A stretch of DNA of 64,000 nt, from positions 124,001 through 188,000 of the forward strand of contig NZ_BAAAHE010000007.1 of assembly GCF_039525035.1 (NCBI RefSeq), read 5' to 3'. The notes under the pieces were generated by a model that worked only from the letters and a program-made list of their open reading frames with translations, was not told the origin of the DNA and did not search any database. Positions 15,232-23,286 of this stretch are shown one piece after another; position 1 is the stretch's first letter; each line of letters opens with the position of its first letter. The stretch is from Sporichthya brevicatena. Its GTDB lineage: Bacteria > Actinomycetota > Actinomycetes > Sporichthyales > Sporichthyaceae. The position numbers were made by a program, and so were the translations under genes.

Positions 15232-15936
15232 AAAAGTTTCCGGTGATCGGAACTTGGTGGCCGGCCACAAGGCCCAACTCATCACTGCCATCCAGACACA
15301 GAAGGATGCGGTCGGCAGGTAGAACCCAAACAGTCCGTTCCAGGCGAACGGCCCGGTCTTGAAGAAGGCGATCAGGGCGAACGGGACGAGGAAGATTGCC
15401 TCCCAAAGGTTGTAGTAGCCGACCCAGCGGGGGAGCAGACCATTGCGGTCGGTGAAGACCGCGACCGCGATGAGAGTGCAGAAGATGGCGAAAGGTGGCC
15501 AGCTGAAGAGAATGCTGAACCAGGCCCAGTCGTTGAGCGCACGTACGGTCTCGGGTGCGTAGTCACCGGGTCGGAATGCCGCGACGGCCCAGGTCAGTGG
15601 GGCAATCGTGAAGAACACCGTGCCGGCGCCGACGCACGCGAGGGCCGCGTAGGTCAGCACCGGGACCGGTCCTTCCATGCGGCGCATCATCGCGATGATC
15701 ACCGCGGACCACGTCGCGAAGAAGGTGAAGAACACCATCATGACGACGCAACCGAGGCGCATTCCTGTGGTGTTCGACGCGAAGAAGTCCGCGATCTCTT
15801 CGGGCGATTTGGTCGGTGCTGGTGGAGGAATCAGATGGGCGAGCGGGATCAACGCCACGATCAGCGCGAAGATCAGTGCAGGTCCGGTGCACAGGAGCAG
15901 TCGAGCGGTGAAGGTCCGGGATTGTGGGCTCGTCAT
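15205..15936 (-). CDS. Unrecognised multi-pass membrane protein, paralogue of the 42272 gene
   Basis: A 243-residue protein with about seven transmembrane helices and very short loops. It is clearly paralogous to the protein at 42272: both end in the order 'PRWVxYxxxW', 'GPFAWNGL', then a helix with 'LPxxxFxxW' and 'VM'. The N-terminal half has a conserved 'PP/PPF' loop and a 'SPEEIADFFASNTTGMRLG' helix, comparable with 'SAAEAAETFGERRNAIRTG' in the paralogue. Function unknown. It has its own leaderless promoter with the twin operator, and ends 9 bases before the AAA operon start, so both units are probably co-regulated. Confidence 0.7.
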   Translation of the reverse strand: MTSPQSRTFTARLLLCTGPALIFALIVALIPLAHLIPPPAPTKSPEEIADFFASNTTGMRLGCVVMMVFFTFFATWSAVIIAMMRRMEGPVPVLTYAALACVGAGTVFFTIAPLTWAVAAFRPGDYAPETVRALNDWAWFSILFSWPPFAIFCTLIAVAVFTDRNGLLPRWVGYYNLWEAIFLVPFALIAFFKTGPFAWNGLFGFYLPTASFCVWMAVMSWALWPATKFRSPETFKERPLLSV

Positions 15937-15942
15937 CTGCCG

Positions 15943-15974
15943 AGGCTAAGGCCGATAAGGAGCGACCACTCCTT
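15943..15974 (-). promoter_or_regulatory. Promoter and operator of the membrane protein gene (twin operator, copy 2)
   Basis: On the minus strand, TAGCCT (15943-15948) ends 6 bases before the ATG at 15936, so the message is probably leaderless. The 18-base dyad at 15957-15974 (AAGGAGCGACCACTCCTT on the plus strand) covers the -35 region. This mirrors the arrangement at 15202-15231. Confidence 0.65.
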
Positions 15975-16020
15975 TATTTCCCGACCGCTGGAACGTTCTC
16001 CGGACCAAGCTCAGCCCTTT

Positions 16021-16794
16021 TCACATGCTGCGCAGCAGCCGGGCCATCGTGGTGGGTGGAACGATCCGGCTCAGGAACTTGGCGACCTGTCCCGAGGACC
16101 CGACGGTGACGGTGGGCTTCCCGGCGCGCATGGCGGCGAAAGCCTTGCGGGCAACGCTGGCGGCGTCGAGCTTCTCCCGCTCGTACACCTTGGTGAGCAG
16201 GGCCGGACCGGAGACGCCGGCGGTGTCGGCGAACTTCGACCGGAATCCTCCGGGAGTCACCACGGTCATCGTCACCCCGGTGCCGCGCAGTTCCGCACCC
16301 AGACTCCACGCGAAGGTGTTGGTGAACGCCTTCGTGGCGCAGTAGGCCCCCAGGCGCGGGGTCGGTGCCATGCCCGCAGTGGATCCCATGACGAGAATTC
16401 GCCCACGGCCCCGCTCGCGCATCCGGCGCGCGAAGAGCACGGAGAGCTTCAGACAGGTGACGACGTTCAGCCCGATCATCGTCTCGACGCGATCCAGGTC
16501 GACCTCGGTGGGCATCCCGTAGACGGCAAAGCCGGCGTTGTTGATCAACGTGTCGACCACGATGCTCTGCTCGTCGCACCACTCGACGAGCCGCTCCGCG
16601 GCGTCGGGCTCGGAGAGATCGGCCTGGTGAATGACGAGCCGGTCGCCGGCCGCCATCTCCTCCGCCAAATCGTCGAGCTCCGTCTTGAGCAGGCTGACGG
16701 CAACGACGGTCGCGCCCTCCGCGAGCAACAGCTTGACGTACTCACGGCCGGTGCCGGCTCCGGCGCCGGTCACGAGCGCGGTCGAACGGGTCAT
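16021..16794 (-). CDS. Short-chain dehydrogenase/reductase
   Basis: A 257-residue classical SDR. The nucleotide-binding motif is TGAGAGTG (9-16), there is an NNAG in 'DTLINNAGFAVYG', and the active site is in 'MGSTAGMAPTPRLGAYCATK'. The C-terminal 'KPTVTVGSSGQVAKFLSRIVP' extension resembles the SDRs of the DltE/YqjQ type that act on membrane-associated or acyl substrates. The ATG overlaps the stop of the upstream aldehyde dehydrogenase gene (ATGA); it is the last gene of the five-gene operon that starts at 21131. The substrate is unknown. Confidence 0.8.
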   Translation of the reverse strand: MTRSTALVTGAGAGTGREYVKLLLAEGATVVAVSLLKTELDDLAEEMAAGDRLVIHQADLSEPDAAERLVEWCDEQSIVVDTLINNAGFAVYGMPTEVDLDRVETMIGLNVVTCLKLSVLFARRMRERGRGRILVMGSTAGMAPTPRLGAYCATKAFTNTFAWSLGAELRGTGVTMTVVTPGGFRSKFADTAGVSGPALLTKVYEREKLDAASVARKAFAAMRAGKPTVTVGSSGQVAKFLSRIVPPTTMARLLRSM

Positions 16795-18269
16795 GGGGTG
16801 ATCTCCTTGGAAGCGAGTCGGCGGAACCGTCGGCCGCAGACCCTGATGGTCAGTCGCAGTGCCTTCTCCAGCCGCGGGTGGAAGGGCGGGGAAAGCATGG
16901 AGACCGGGCTGAAGGCTTCGGGAGAGACCGCGACCGAGCGCAGGTGGCTGAACGTGTCGAAGCCGAACTGTCCGTGGTAGTAGCCGGTACCGCTCTGGCC
17001 GACCCCGCCGAAGGGAAGGCCCGCGACTGAGGCGTGGAGTGCGAAGTCGTTGCGGGTCACTCCGCCGCTGCGGGTCCGGGCCACGAACCGGCGGAACTCG
17101 GCCGAGTCCGGGCCGAACCAGTACGCGGCAAGCGGATGTGGCTGATCGTTGACCTGGCGGATGACCTCGTCGACCGAGTCGTAGGGGAGAACCGGGAGAA
17201 CCGGACCGAATATCTCCTCCTGCATCAGCCGCATGTCCGGCTTGGTGTTGGTGACCAGCGTGAACGGGATTCGGCGGCTGGACGCAGGCGGACGCTGCTC
17301 GTCGGGTGGGAGAACTTCCCGCACTACGGCGCCCTGGGCCCGCGCTTCTTCGATCAGTGCGGTGATCCGGCGGTAGTGCTGATCGTTGACGATCGTGCAG
17401 TAGTCCGGGTTCTCGGCCAACGTCGGTAACGCGTGGCGACAAGCTGATTCTGCGGCCGCGAGAAACTCCCGCTCCTTCGCTCGGGGGACGAAGACATGGT
17501 CCGGGCTCAGGCAGAGCTGGCCGCTGTTGGCCAGTCGCGCCGCGACGACTCGGCGGGCTGCGGCCGCGACATCGGCGTCCGGAGCCACGACCGAGGGATT
17601 TTTCCCACCGAGCTCGAGGGTGACGGGCGTCAGGTGCTCGGCGGCTGCGCGTTGTACCTGTCTTGCCACTGCCGGCGAGCCGGTGAAGAACAGATGGTCG
17701 AACGGGAGCGCGGCGAACGCCGTCGCGATCTCCAGGCCTCCGGTGACCACCGTGAGCTCGTCGTGGTCGAAGTGCTCGGCGATCGCCTGACGCAACGCCT
17801 CGCCCGTGCGCGGCGTCAGGTCGGACATCTTGATCGCTACCCGATTGCCCGCGGCGAGGGCCGCGATCGTCGGCTGGATCGCCAGGGCGACCGGAAAGTT
17901 CCAGGGGGAGATCACTCCGACGACGCCGAGCGGAGTCGGTTCCACCCAGGCGTCGACACCGGCGGCACGGAAGTATCGCGGCTGGGGGCGGCGAGGGGCC
18001 ATCCAGGCGCGCAGGTTCTTCTTCGTCGTGCGGATTTCTTCGAGCTGCAGCAGCACCTCGGCTGCGAGGGCGCCGGCGAGAGGCCGGTTGCCGTAGTCGG
18101 CGCTGATCGCGCGGACCAGCGCGTCGGCGTGCTTCGAGAGGGCGGCCCCGAGACGGTCGAGACGATGAACGCGGACCTCGTAGGAAGGTGGTCCGGACTC
18201 GCAGTGCGCGCGGACTTGGGACTCGAAGGCCTCGCCGAGCCCGTCGAGCGTCCAGGAGGAGGCGGTCAT
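16791..18269 (-). CDS. Aldehyde dehydrogenase (NAD(P)-dependent), coniferyl-aldehyde-type
   Basis: A 492-residue ALDH. The 'SPWNFPVALAIQP' region, catalytic Glu219 (LELGGK) and catalytic Cys253 (NSGQLC) are intact. The C-terminus has the hydrophobic 'HPRLEKALRLTIRVCGRRFRRL' segment typical of class 3-like ALDHs (coniferyl aldehyde and fatty aldehyde dehydrogenases), which suits a hydrophobic aldehyde. It is flanked by ATGA overlaps with the aldolase gene upstream and the SDR gene downstream, so its aldehyde is probably an intermediate of the same pathway. Confidence 0.85.
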   Translation of the reverse strand: MTASSWTLDGLGEAFESQVRAHCESGPPSYEVRVHRLDRLGAALSKHADALVRAISADYGNRPLAGALAAEVLLQLEEIRTTKKNLRAWMAPRRPQPRYFRAAGVDAWVEPTPLGVVGVISPWNFPVALAIQPTIAALAAGNRVAIKMSDLTPRTGEALRQAIAEHFDHDELTVVTGGLEIATAFAALPFDHLFFTGSPAVARQVQRAAAEHLTPVTLELGGKNPSVVAPDADVAAAARRVVAARLANSGQLCLSPDHVFVPRAKEREFLAAAESACRHALPTLAENPDYCTIVNDQHYRRITALIEEARAQGAVVREVLPPDEQRPPASSRRIPFTLVTNTKPDMRLMQEEIFGPVLPVLPYDSVDEVIRQVNDQPHPLAAYWFGPDSAEFRRFVARTRSGGVTRNDFALHASVAGLPFGGVGQSGTGYYHGQFGFDTFSHLRSVAVSPEAFSPVSMLSPPFHPRLEKALRLTIRVCGRRFRRLASKEITP

Positions 18270-19390
18270 CCGACGGGAGCAGCGGCACGCGCCGCGGCGA
18301 GCCCGGCGGCAACCTCGACGATGAGATCCTCCTGGCCGCCGACCGCCTTGCGGCGTCCGATCTCCAGCAGGATGTCCGCAATCGGAACCCCGAACTGGGC
18401 GGCCGCCCGTTCGGCGTGGATCAGGAACGAGCCGTAGACCCCGGCGTACCCGAGCAGAACGCTGGGCCGGTCCCCCTGGACCGGACGCGCCATCACCGGT
18501 CGGACGACGTCCTCCGCCAGGTCGATCGCTGCGCGGACGTCGACGCCGGTGCCGATCCCGGCGCGCTCGAACGACGCCGCGATCATCTCCAGTGGCGCGT
18601 TGCCTGCTCCGGCACCGAGACCGACGCCGCAGGCATCCACCCAGCGGGCGCCGGCGTGCACGGCAGCGAGACTGTTCGCCACCGCCAGACCGAGGTTGTG
18701 GTGCGCGTGAACGCCGACCAGCACGGAATCGTCGGTCGCGTCGCGGATTGCCAGGACCCGGGCGGCGAAGTCACCCGGCAGCATCGCGCCCGCGCTGTCG
18801 ACGACGTACACGACTTCGGCACCGGAGTCGGCCATGATCCGCGCCTGCGCTCCCACCACTGCGGGCGTCGCCATATGACTCATCATCAGGAAGCCGACCG
18901 TCAGCATGCCTCGGTCGCGGGCGTGGCGGATGTGGACGTCGGCGATGTCCGCCTCAGTGCAGTGCGTGGCGATGCGGGCGACGGAGGCGCCGAGCTCCTG
19001 CGCCCGGTCCAGGTCGTGGCGTACCCCGATTCCGGGCAGGAGCAGCACGGCGAGGGCGGTGTCGGTGGTGACCTCGGCGGCCGCACGGATCAAGTCGTAC
19101 TCATCCGTGCCCGAGAGGCCGTACACCAGCGACGAGCCGGAGAGCCCGTCGCCGTGGGACACCTCGATGACCGGAACCCGCGCGGCCTCCAGCGACGCGG
19201 CGACAGCACGCACCTGCTCCACGGTGAACTGGTGGTTCACCGCGTGGCTCCCGTCGCGCAGGGTGCTGTCGACGAGAGTGACCTCGATGCCTGCCATCCC
19301 GCCCGCGCCGAAGTCGGCCGCGGCCTGAACCTGTTGCGTGTGCACGGGCGACGGGGCGGTCTCCCGGCCGAGTCGGTACACCGCGCTCAT
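18266..19390 (-). CDS. 4-hydroxy-2-oxovalerate aldolase
   Basis: A DmpG/BphI/HsaF-type aldolase, which splits 4-hydroxy-2-oxo acids into pyruvate and an aldehyde (acetaldehyde or propanal). The TIM-barrel opening 'VTLVDSTLRDGSHAVNHQF' with the catalytic Arg, and the metal-binding 'HAHHNLGLAVANS', are present. In known systems it forms a channelling complex with the acylating dehydrogenase, which is encoded directly upstream here with an ATGA overlap. The ATG at 19390 gives 374 residues; an ATG at codon 32 (19297) would give 343, the usual family length, so the true start may be there. Confidence 0.9.
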   Translation of the reverse strand: MSAVYRLGRETAPSPVHTQQVQAAADFGAGGMAGIEVTLVDSTLRDGSHAVNHQFTVEQVRAVAASLEAARVPVIEVSHGDGLSGSSLVYGLSGTDEYDLIRAAAEVTTDTALAVLLLPGIGVRHDLDRAQELGASVARIATHCTEADIADVHIRHARDRGMLTVGFLMMSHMATPAVVGAQARIMADSGAEVVYVVDSAGAMLPGDFAARVLAIRDATDDSVLVGVHAHHNLGLAVANSLAAVHAGARWVDACGVGLGAGAGNAPLEMIAASFERAGIGTGVDVRAAIDLAEDVVRPVMARPVQGDRPSVLLGYAGVYGSFLIHAERAAAQFGVPIADILLEIGRRKAVGGQEDLIVEVAAGLAAARAAAPVG

Positions 19391-20319
19391 GCGGCAGCCC
19401 CCTGAAGTCGGTGTGCGCGGATCTCCTGCGCGAGACGAACCGCGGCGCAGGTGATGATGTCGAGATTCCCCGCGTAGGTGGGCAGAGTGTCGCCGGCACC
19501 CTCGACCTCGATGCTCACCGCGAGGCGGTTCAGCGAAACGTCCGACGACCAGCCCGGGAAGCGGAGAACGTCGGAGGAGAACGAGGGGGCCGCGGTCAGT
19601 CGGTAGCCAGGCACGTACTCCGCCACTCGGCTCTGCATCTCCTCGATCGAGGCGACGATCTTGTCGTGATCCGCGTCGGCCGGAACCGCGCAGAAGACCG
19701 TGTTCCGCATGAGCACGGGCGGGTCGGCCGGGTTCAGAACGATGACGGCCTTGCTCCGTTCCGCGCCGCCGATCTCGGCGACGCCCCCGGCGGTCGTGAC
19801 TGTGAACTCGTCGATGCTTGCCCGCGTTCCCGGCCCGGCCGACTTCGAGGCGATCGTCGCCACGATCTCCGCGTACGGCACCGGCGTCACGGCTCCGACT
19901 GCGGCGACGACGGGGATCGTCGCCTGGCCGCCGCAGGAGATCAGATTGATGTCCGGGGCGTCGAGCGCGACGTTCAGGTTCACCGGCGGTACGCAACCGG
20001 GCCCGAGCTTGGCCGGGGTCAGGTCGATGCACTGCAGCCCGAGCTCGGCGTAGAGCGTCGCGTTCGCGCGGTGCGCGCCCGCGCTCGTCGCCTCCATCAC
20101 CAGATCCACCTCGTCGTGGTGGCGGCGCAGCCAGTCGACACCGTCCGCGGTGGCGACGACGTCCCGCGCCGCGGCCCAGGTCAGCCCTTCGCTGTCGGGA
20201 TCGATGCCGATCAGGGCGGCGGGTTCCAGGCCGGGCGTGCGCAGCAGCTTGGCGATGAGGTCGGTACCGATGTTGCCGGACCCGACCACGGCGCAGCGCA
20301 GCTCCGACGACGGGGTCAC
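19387..20319 (-). CDS. Acetaldehyde/propanal dehydrogenase (acylating)
   Basis: A 310-residue DmpF/BphJ/HsaG-type enzyme, which converts the aldehyde from the aldolase to acetyl- or propionyl-CoA with NAD and CoA. The Rossmann motif GSGNIGTD is at 13-20, and the catalytic Cys129 is in 'ISCGGQATIPVVAAV'. 'ASIDEFTVTTAGGV' and the C-terminal dimerisation segment 'YAGNLDIITCAAVRLAQ' match the family. It sits between hydratase and aldolase genes with ATGA overlaps on both sides, the standard order for the lower meta-cleavage pathway. Confidence 0.92.
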   Translation of the reverse strand: MTPSSELRCAVVGSGNIGTDLIAKLLRTPGLEPAALIGIDPDSEGLTWAAARDVVATADGVDWLRRHHDEVDLVMEATSAGAHRANATLYAELGLQCIDLTPAKLGPGCVPPVNLNVALDAPDINLISCGGQATIPVVAAVGAVTPVPYAEIVATIASKSAGPGTRASIDEFTVTTAGGVAEIGGAERSKAVIVLNPADPPVLMRNTVFCAVPADADHDKIVASIEEMQSRVAEYVPGYRLTAAPSFSSDVLRFPGWSSDVSLNRLAVSIEVEGAGDTLPTYAGNLDIITCAAVRLAQEIRAHRLQGAAA

Positions 20320-21131
20320 GCCTCGACCCCGGGAAAGCGGACGCTGACGGTGCCGAGGGAGGAGGTGACCGCGAAGACCTGACCCGGGCCGACCGGTACG
20401 GAGGCGTGCAGCGCACCCGAGAGGATGACCGACCCCGCGCGAAGGACCTCGCCACGCGCGGCCAGTTCACGCGCCAGCCAGAGCACGCACTCCGCAGGGT
20501 GACCGAGTGCGGCACTGCCGCGGCCGCGGCCGACCTCCGTCGGTCCGACGCCCTCGTCACAGGTCAGCACGAGCTCGACATCGCGCAGGTCGGTGGAGAG
20601 GTCCACCGGCGGGCCCAGCACGAAGGCCCCCGAACTTGCGTTGTCCGAAACCGTGTCGATGAGGCCGATCTTCCAGCCTGCGACTCGGCTGTCGATGATC
20701 TCCAGCGCCGGCATCACCTTGCTGGTGGCGGCGAGCACGTCGTCGACAGACAGATTCGGCTTGTCGAGGTCGGCTCCCAGCAGGAACGCGATCTCGGCCT
20801 CGATGCGGGGTTGCAGGAGCAGTTGGCCGGCGGTCCCGCCGTTCGGCACCTGCATCGATCCCAGCAGAACCCCGAAATCGGGGGAGTCGACTCCCAACTG
20901 CTGCTGCATCGCCAGGCTGGTCAGGCCAATCTTGTGCCCGACGCGTACGTCACCTCGAGCCAGTGCACGGCGGATGTTCGCCTGCTGAATCTCGTATGCG
21001 GCGTCGAGGTCGAGCTCGGGGTGACGGCTGATGGGCGGCGCGGTGGGAATTCCGAGCCGGGCAGCCTGGTCAAGATCGTCGGCGACAGAACGCACGATGA
21101 TCTCGAGTTCGGTAACGGAGGCGCTTGTCAT
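20316..21131 (-). CDS. 2-hydroxypenta-2,4-dienoate (2-keto-4-pentenoate) hydratase
   Basis: A 271-residue MhpD/BphH/HsaE-type hydratase. It adds water to 2-hydroxy-2,4-dienoates to make 4-hydroxy-2-oxo acids for the aldolase. 'GHKIGLTSLAMQQQLGVDSPDFGVLL' (active-site Lys region) and 'PRIEAEIAFLLG' (metal-binding Glu pair) are clear. The frame runs further upstream without a stop, but the ATG at 21131 gives the family length. It is the first gene of the five-gene operon (hydratase, acylating dehydrogenase, aldolase, ALDH, SDR), divergent from the IclR gene at 21284. Confidence 0.9.
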   Translation of the reverse strand: MTSASVTELEIIVRSVADDLDQAARLGIPTAPPISRHPELDLDAAYEIQQANIRRALARGDVRVGHKIGLTSLAMQQQLGVDSPDFGVLLGSMQVPNGGTAGQLLLQPRIEAEIAFLLGADLDKPNLSVDDVLAATSKVMPALEIIDSRVAGWKIGLIDTVSDNASSGAFVLGPPVDLSTDLRDVELVLTCDEGVGPTEVGRGRGSAALGHPAECVLWLARELAARGEVLRAGSVILSGALHASVPVGPGQVFAVTSSLGTVSVRFPGVEA

Positions 21132-21175
21132 GGCCTCAGGTTGTCGCCGTGGCACCTTCCGTGCCGCCCGCAGTA

Positions 21176-21186
21176 CCGCCTGGCGG
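21176..21186. promoter_or_regulatory. Short dyad in the divergent hydratase/IclR control region
   Basis: CCGCC-T-GGCGG lies in the 152-base gap between divergent genes. It is a candidate operator for the adjacent IclR protein, but the arms are GC-only and short, so chance is not excluded. Confidence 0.25.
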
Positions 21187-21283
21187 AACGACCTTCCCCG
21201 TGGGCTCGTTGCCTGCGTGAAGCTGACACCACCTGCCCGAAACATCAGCCCGAACGACCCTGCCTACGAAGAGGTGAGCCAGG

Positions 21284-22084
21284 GTGACCACTGCACTTCA
21301 GCCGCGGTCGTCGACGCGCCGCGTCGACGACGACTTCGGCAGCAGCGCCGGCAAGGCCATCGCAGTCCTGGAGGCGTTCCGGGGGGCCGGCGCCGTGCTG
21401 GGCGTCACCGAGATCGCCAACCGAACGGGCCTCTCCAAGAGCACAGCGCACCGCCTGCTCGCCGTTCTCGTCGAGCGGCGCTTCGTCCAGCGCCACGACA
21501 ACCGCTACATGCTGGGGCGTGCGCTCTTCGAACTCGGCAGCCTGGTGCCGGACTGCCGGCCGCGGAGCCTGCGCGAGGCGGCGGTGCCGGTCATGGCGGA
21601 TCTCTACGCCACCACCCGCGCCACTGTGCACCTCGCCGTGCTGGAGGAGGCCACGGAGGTCCTGTACGTCGAGAAGTTGCACGGACCGGGCAGCGTCTCG
21701 ACTCCGAGCCGGGTGGGCGGCCGGATGCCCGCCATGTGCACCGGGGTGGGCAAGGCGATGGTTGCGTTCTCCTCGCCCGATGTGATCACCGCGAACCTCG
21801 CCCAACCGGTTCGTCAACTCACCCCCCGCACACTCGTCCGCCCCGACCTGCTTCGCGAGAACCTCAGGAAGATCCGCGAGACGGGCGTCGCGTACGACCT
21901 CGAGGAGTGCCAACTCGGACTGCGTTGCGTTGCTGTGCCGGTGCTCCGCGCCGGAACCGAGGAGCCGATTGCCGCGTTGTCCTTGACGACGCGTACGAAC
22001 GAAGTTGTCCGCCGACAGGTCGCCAATGAGCTGCGCTGGGCGGCCAACCAGATCGCCACCGCCTGCCGGAGCCACGGGCTCTAG
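21284..22084 (+). CDS. IclR-family transcriptional regulator
   Basis: A 266-residue IclR regulator. The winged helix is at ~22-80 ('GKAIAVLEAFRGAG', 'EIANRTGLSKSTAHRLLAVLVERRFV') and the effector domain at ~95-260 ('ATVHLAVLEEATEVLYVEKLHG', 'TGVGKAMVAFS'). Its place divergent from the meta-cleavage operon strongly suggests it controls that operon, as many IclR proteins do for aromatic pathways. GTG start at 21284 after 'gccaggg'; an in-frame GTG does not precede it closely. A P450 gene follows 22 bases downstream and may be cotranscribed. Confidence 0.85.
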   Translation: MTTALQPRSSTRRVDDDFGSSAGKAIAVLEAFRGAGAVLGVTEIANRTGLSKSTAHRLLAVLVERRFVQRHDNRYMLGRALFELGSLVPDCRPRSLREAAVPVMADLYATTRATVHLAVLEEATEVLYVEKLHGPGSVSTPSRVGGRMPAMCTGVGKAMVAFSSPDVITANLAQPVRQLTPRTLVRPDLLRENLRKIRETGVAYDLEECQLGLRCVAVPVLRAGTEEPIAALSLTTRTNEVVRRQVANELRWAANQIATACRSHGL

Positions 22085-22106
22085 GCCTTCACGAAATTGG
22101 TGAACC

Positions 22107-23273
22107 ATGACCGACAGGACCAGTGACTGGAGCCCGCTCGTCACCGACCCCGACGGGACGTACGCGCAAACCTTCCAGGACATGCGCGGCCGCTGCCCAG
22201 TGGCGTGGAGCAACGACTTCGGCGGATTCTGGGCGCTCACGAAGCACGAGGACGTCGTCAAGGCCTGCAAGAACCCGGCCGTCTTCTCGTCTGCGCCGCA
22301 GTTCACCGTGCCGCACCTTGATCTCGGCTTCCCCTGGCTACCGCTTCAGTCCGACGCGCCGGCGCACACCGCCTATCGCTCGGTGCTGACGCCCTTCCTG
22401 GCCAAGCCGCGTATCCAGGGGATGGTGCCGCAGTTCCGCGAGCTGGCCCGCAACCTCATCGCGCCGTTGCGAGGGAAGTCCGAGTTCGACGCGTCGATGG
22501 AGTTCGCCCAGCCCTTCGCCGGCGAAGCGCTGTGCCTGGCGCTCAACGTGCCCGAGGACATGTGGGCGGAGTTCCGCAGTTGGACCTCGAACATCGTCAC
22601 GGCCTTCTCCACCGGCAACCTCCCGCTGATCCTCGAAGTCTCGAACGCCGTGTCGGAGTACGTGACGCGCGAGATCAAGGATAAGAGCGAGAACCCGGGA
22701 GACGACCTCATGAGCGCGATGCTGCAGGCACGCGTGGACGGTCGACCGCTGACCCAGCCGGAGATCCACGGGTACTACATGCTCCTGACGTCGGCGGGTC
22801 ACGACACGTCGTCGAACTCGCTCGGACAGGCTCTGCTGCACCTGGCCACGCACCCGGAGCATGCGGCCCGCCTGCGCGCCGAACCAGAGCTCATCCCCAG
22901 GGCGGTCGAGGAGATCGTGCGGTTCTACGGGCCGCTGATCGGGCTGGGGCGGCAGGCCGTGCAGGACGTCGAGATCCGCGGCCGTCAGATCAAGGCCGGC
23001 GAACAGGTTGCGCTGGTGTGGGCCGCCGCTGCGCGCGACGAGGAGCAGTTCGAGGACGCCAACAGCTTCATCCTCGACCGCCCGGTGACGCGCTCGGTGA
23101 GCTTCGGGTTCGGCACGCACTACTGCGTCGGGGCGGACCTCGGTCGAGTGCAGCTCGCGGTTGCCATCGAGGAGTTCCTGACCGAGTTCGGCAACTTCGA
23201 GCTCAGCGGCGAGGTCGGGCGCACGATCTGGCCGACTCAGGGCATTCGGAACGTGCCCGTGCGGACCAGCTGA
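22107..23273 (+). CDS. Cytochrome P450
   Basis: A 388-residue soluble bacterial P450. The I-helix is AGHDTS (230-235), the K-helix ExxR is E269-R272, and the heme-binding loop 'FGFGTHYCVGADLGR' gives Cys340. All catalytic landmarks are intact. It should hydroxylate a hydrophobic substrate using an external ferredoxin; the only P450-type ferredoxin in the window is at 33776. It is followed convergently by the amidohydrolase gene. The family within CYP cannot be named. Confidence 0.88.
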   Translation: MTDRTSDWSPLVTDPDGTYAQTFQDMRGRCPVAWSNDFGGFWALTKHEDVVKACKNPAVFSSAPQFTVPHLDLGFPWLPLQSDAPAHTAYRSVLTPFLAKPRIQGMVPQFRELARNLIAPLRGKSEFDASMEFAQPFAGEALCLALNVPEDMWAEFRSWTSNIVTAFSTGNLPLILEVSNAVSEYVTREIKDKSENPGDDLMSAMLQARVDGRPLTQPEIHGYYMLLTSAGHDTSSNSLGQALLHLATHPEHAARLRAEPELIPRAVEEIVRFYGPLIGLGRQAVQDVEIRGRQIKAGEQVALVWAAAARDEEQFEDANSFILDRPVTRSVSFGFGTHYCVGADLGRVQLAVAIEEFLTEFGNFELSGEVGRTIWPTQGIRNVPVRTS

Positions 23274-23286
23274 CCGGACCCGGACG

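Noticed and set aside
21245-22306. Minus-strand frame opposite the IclR and P450 starts
   Set aside because: No motif; it lies over a well-supported IclR gene and its translation has shadow composition.
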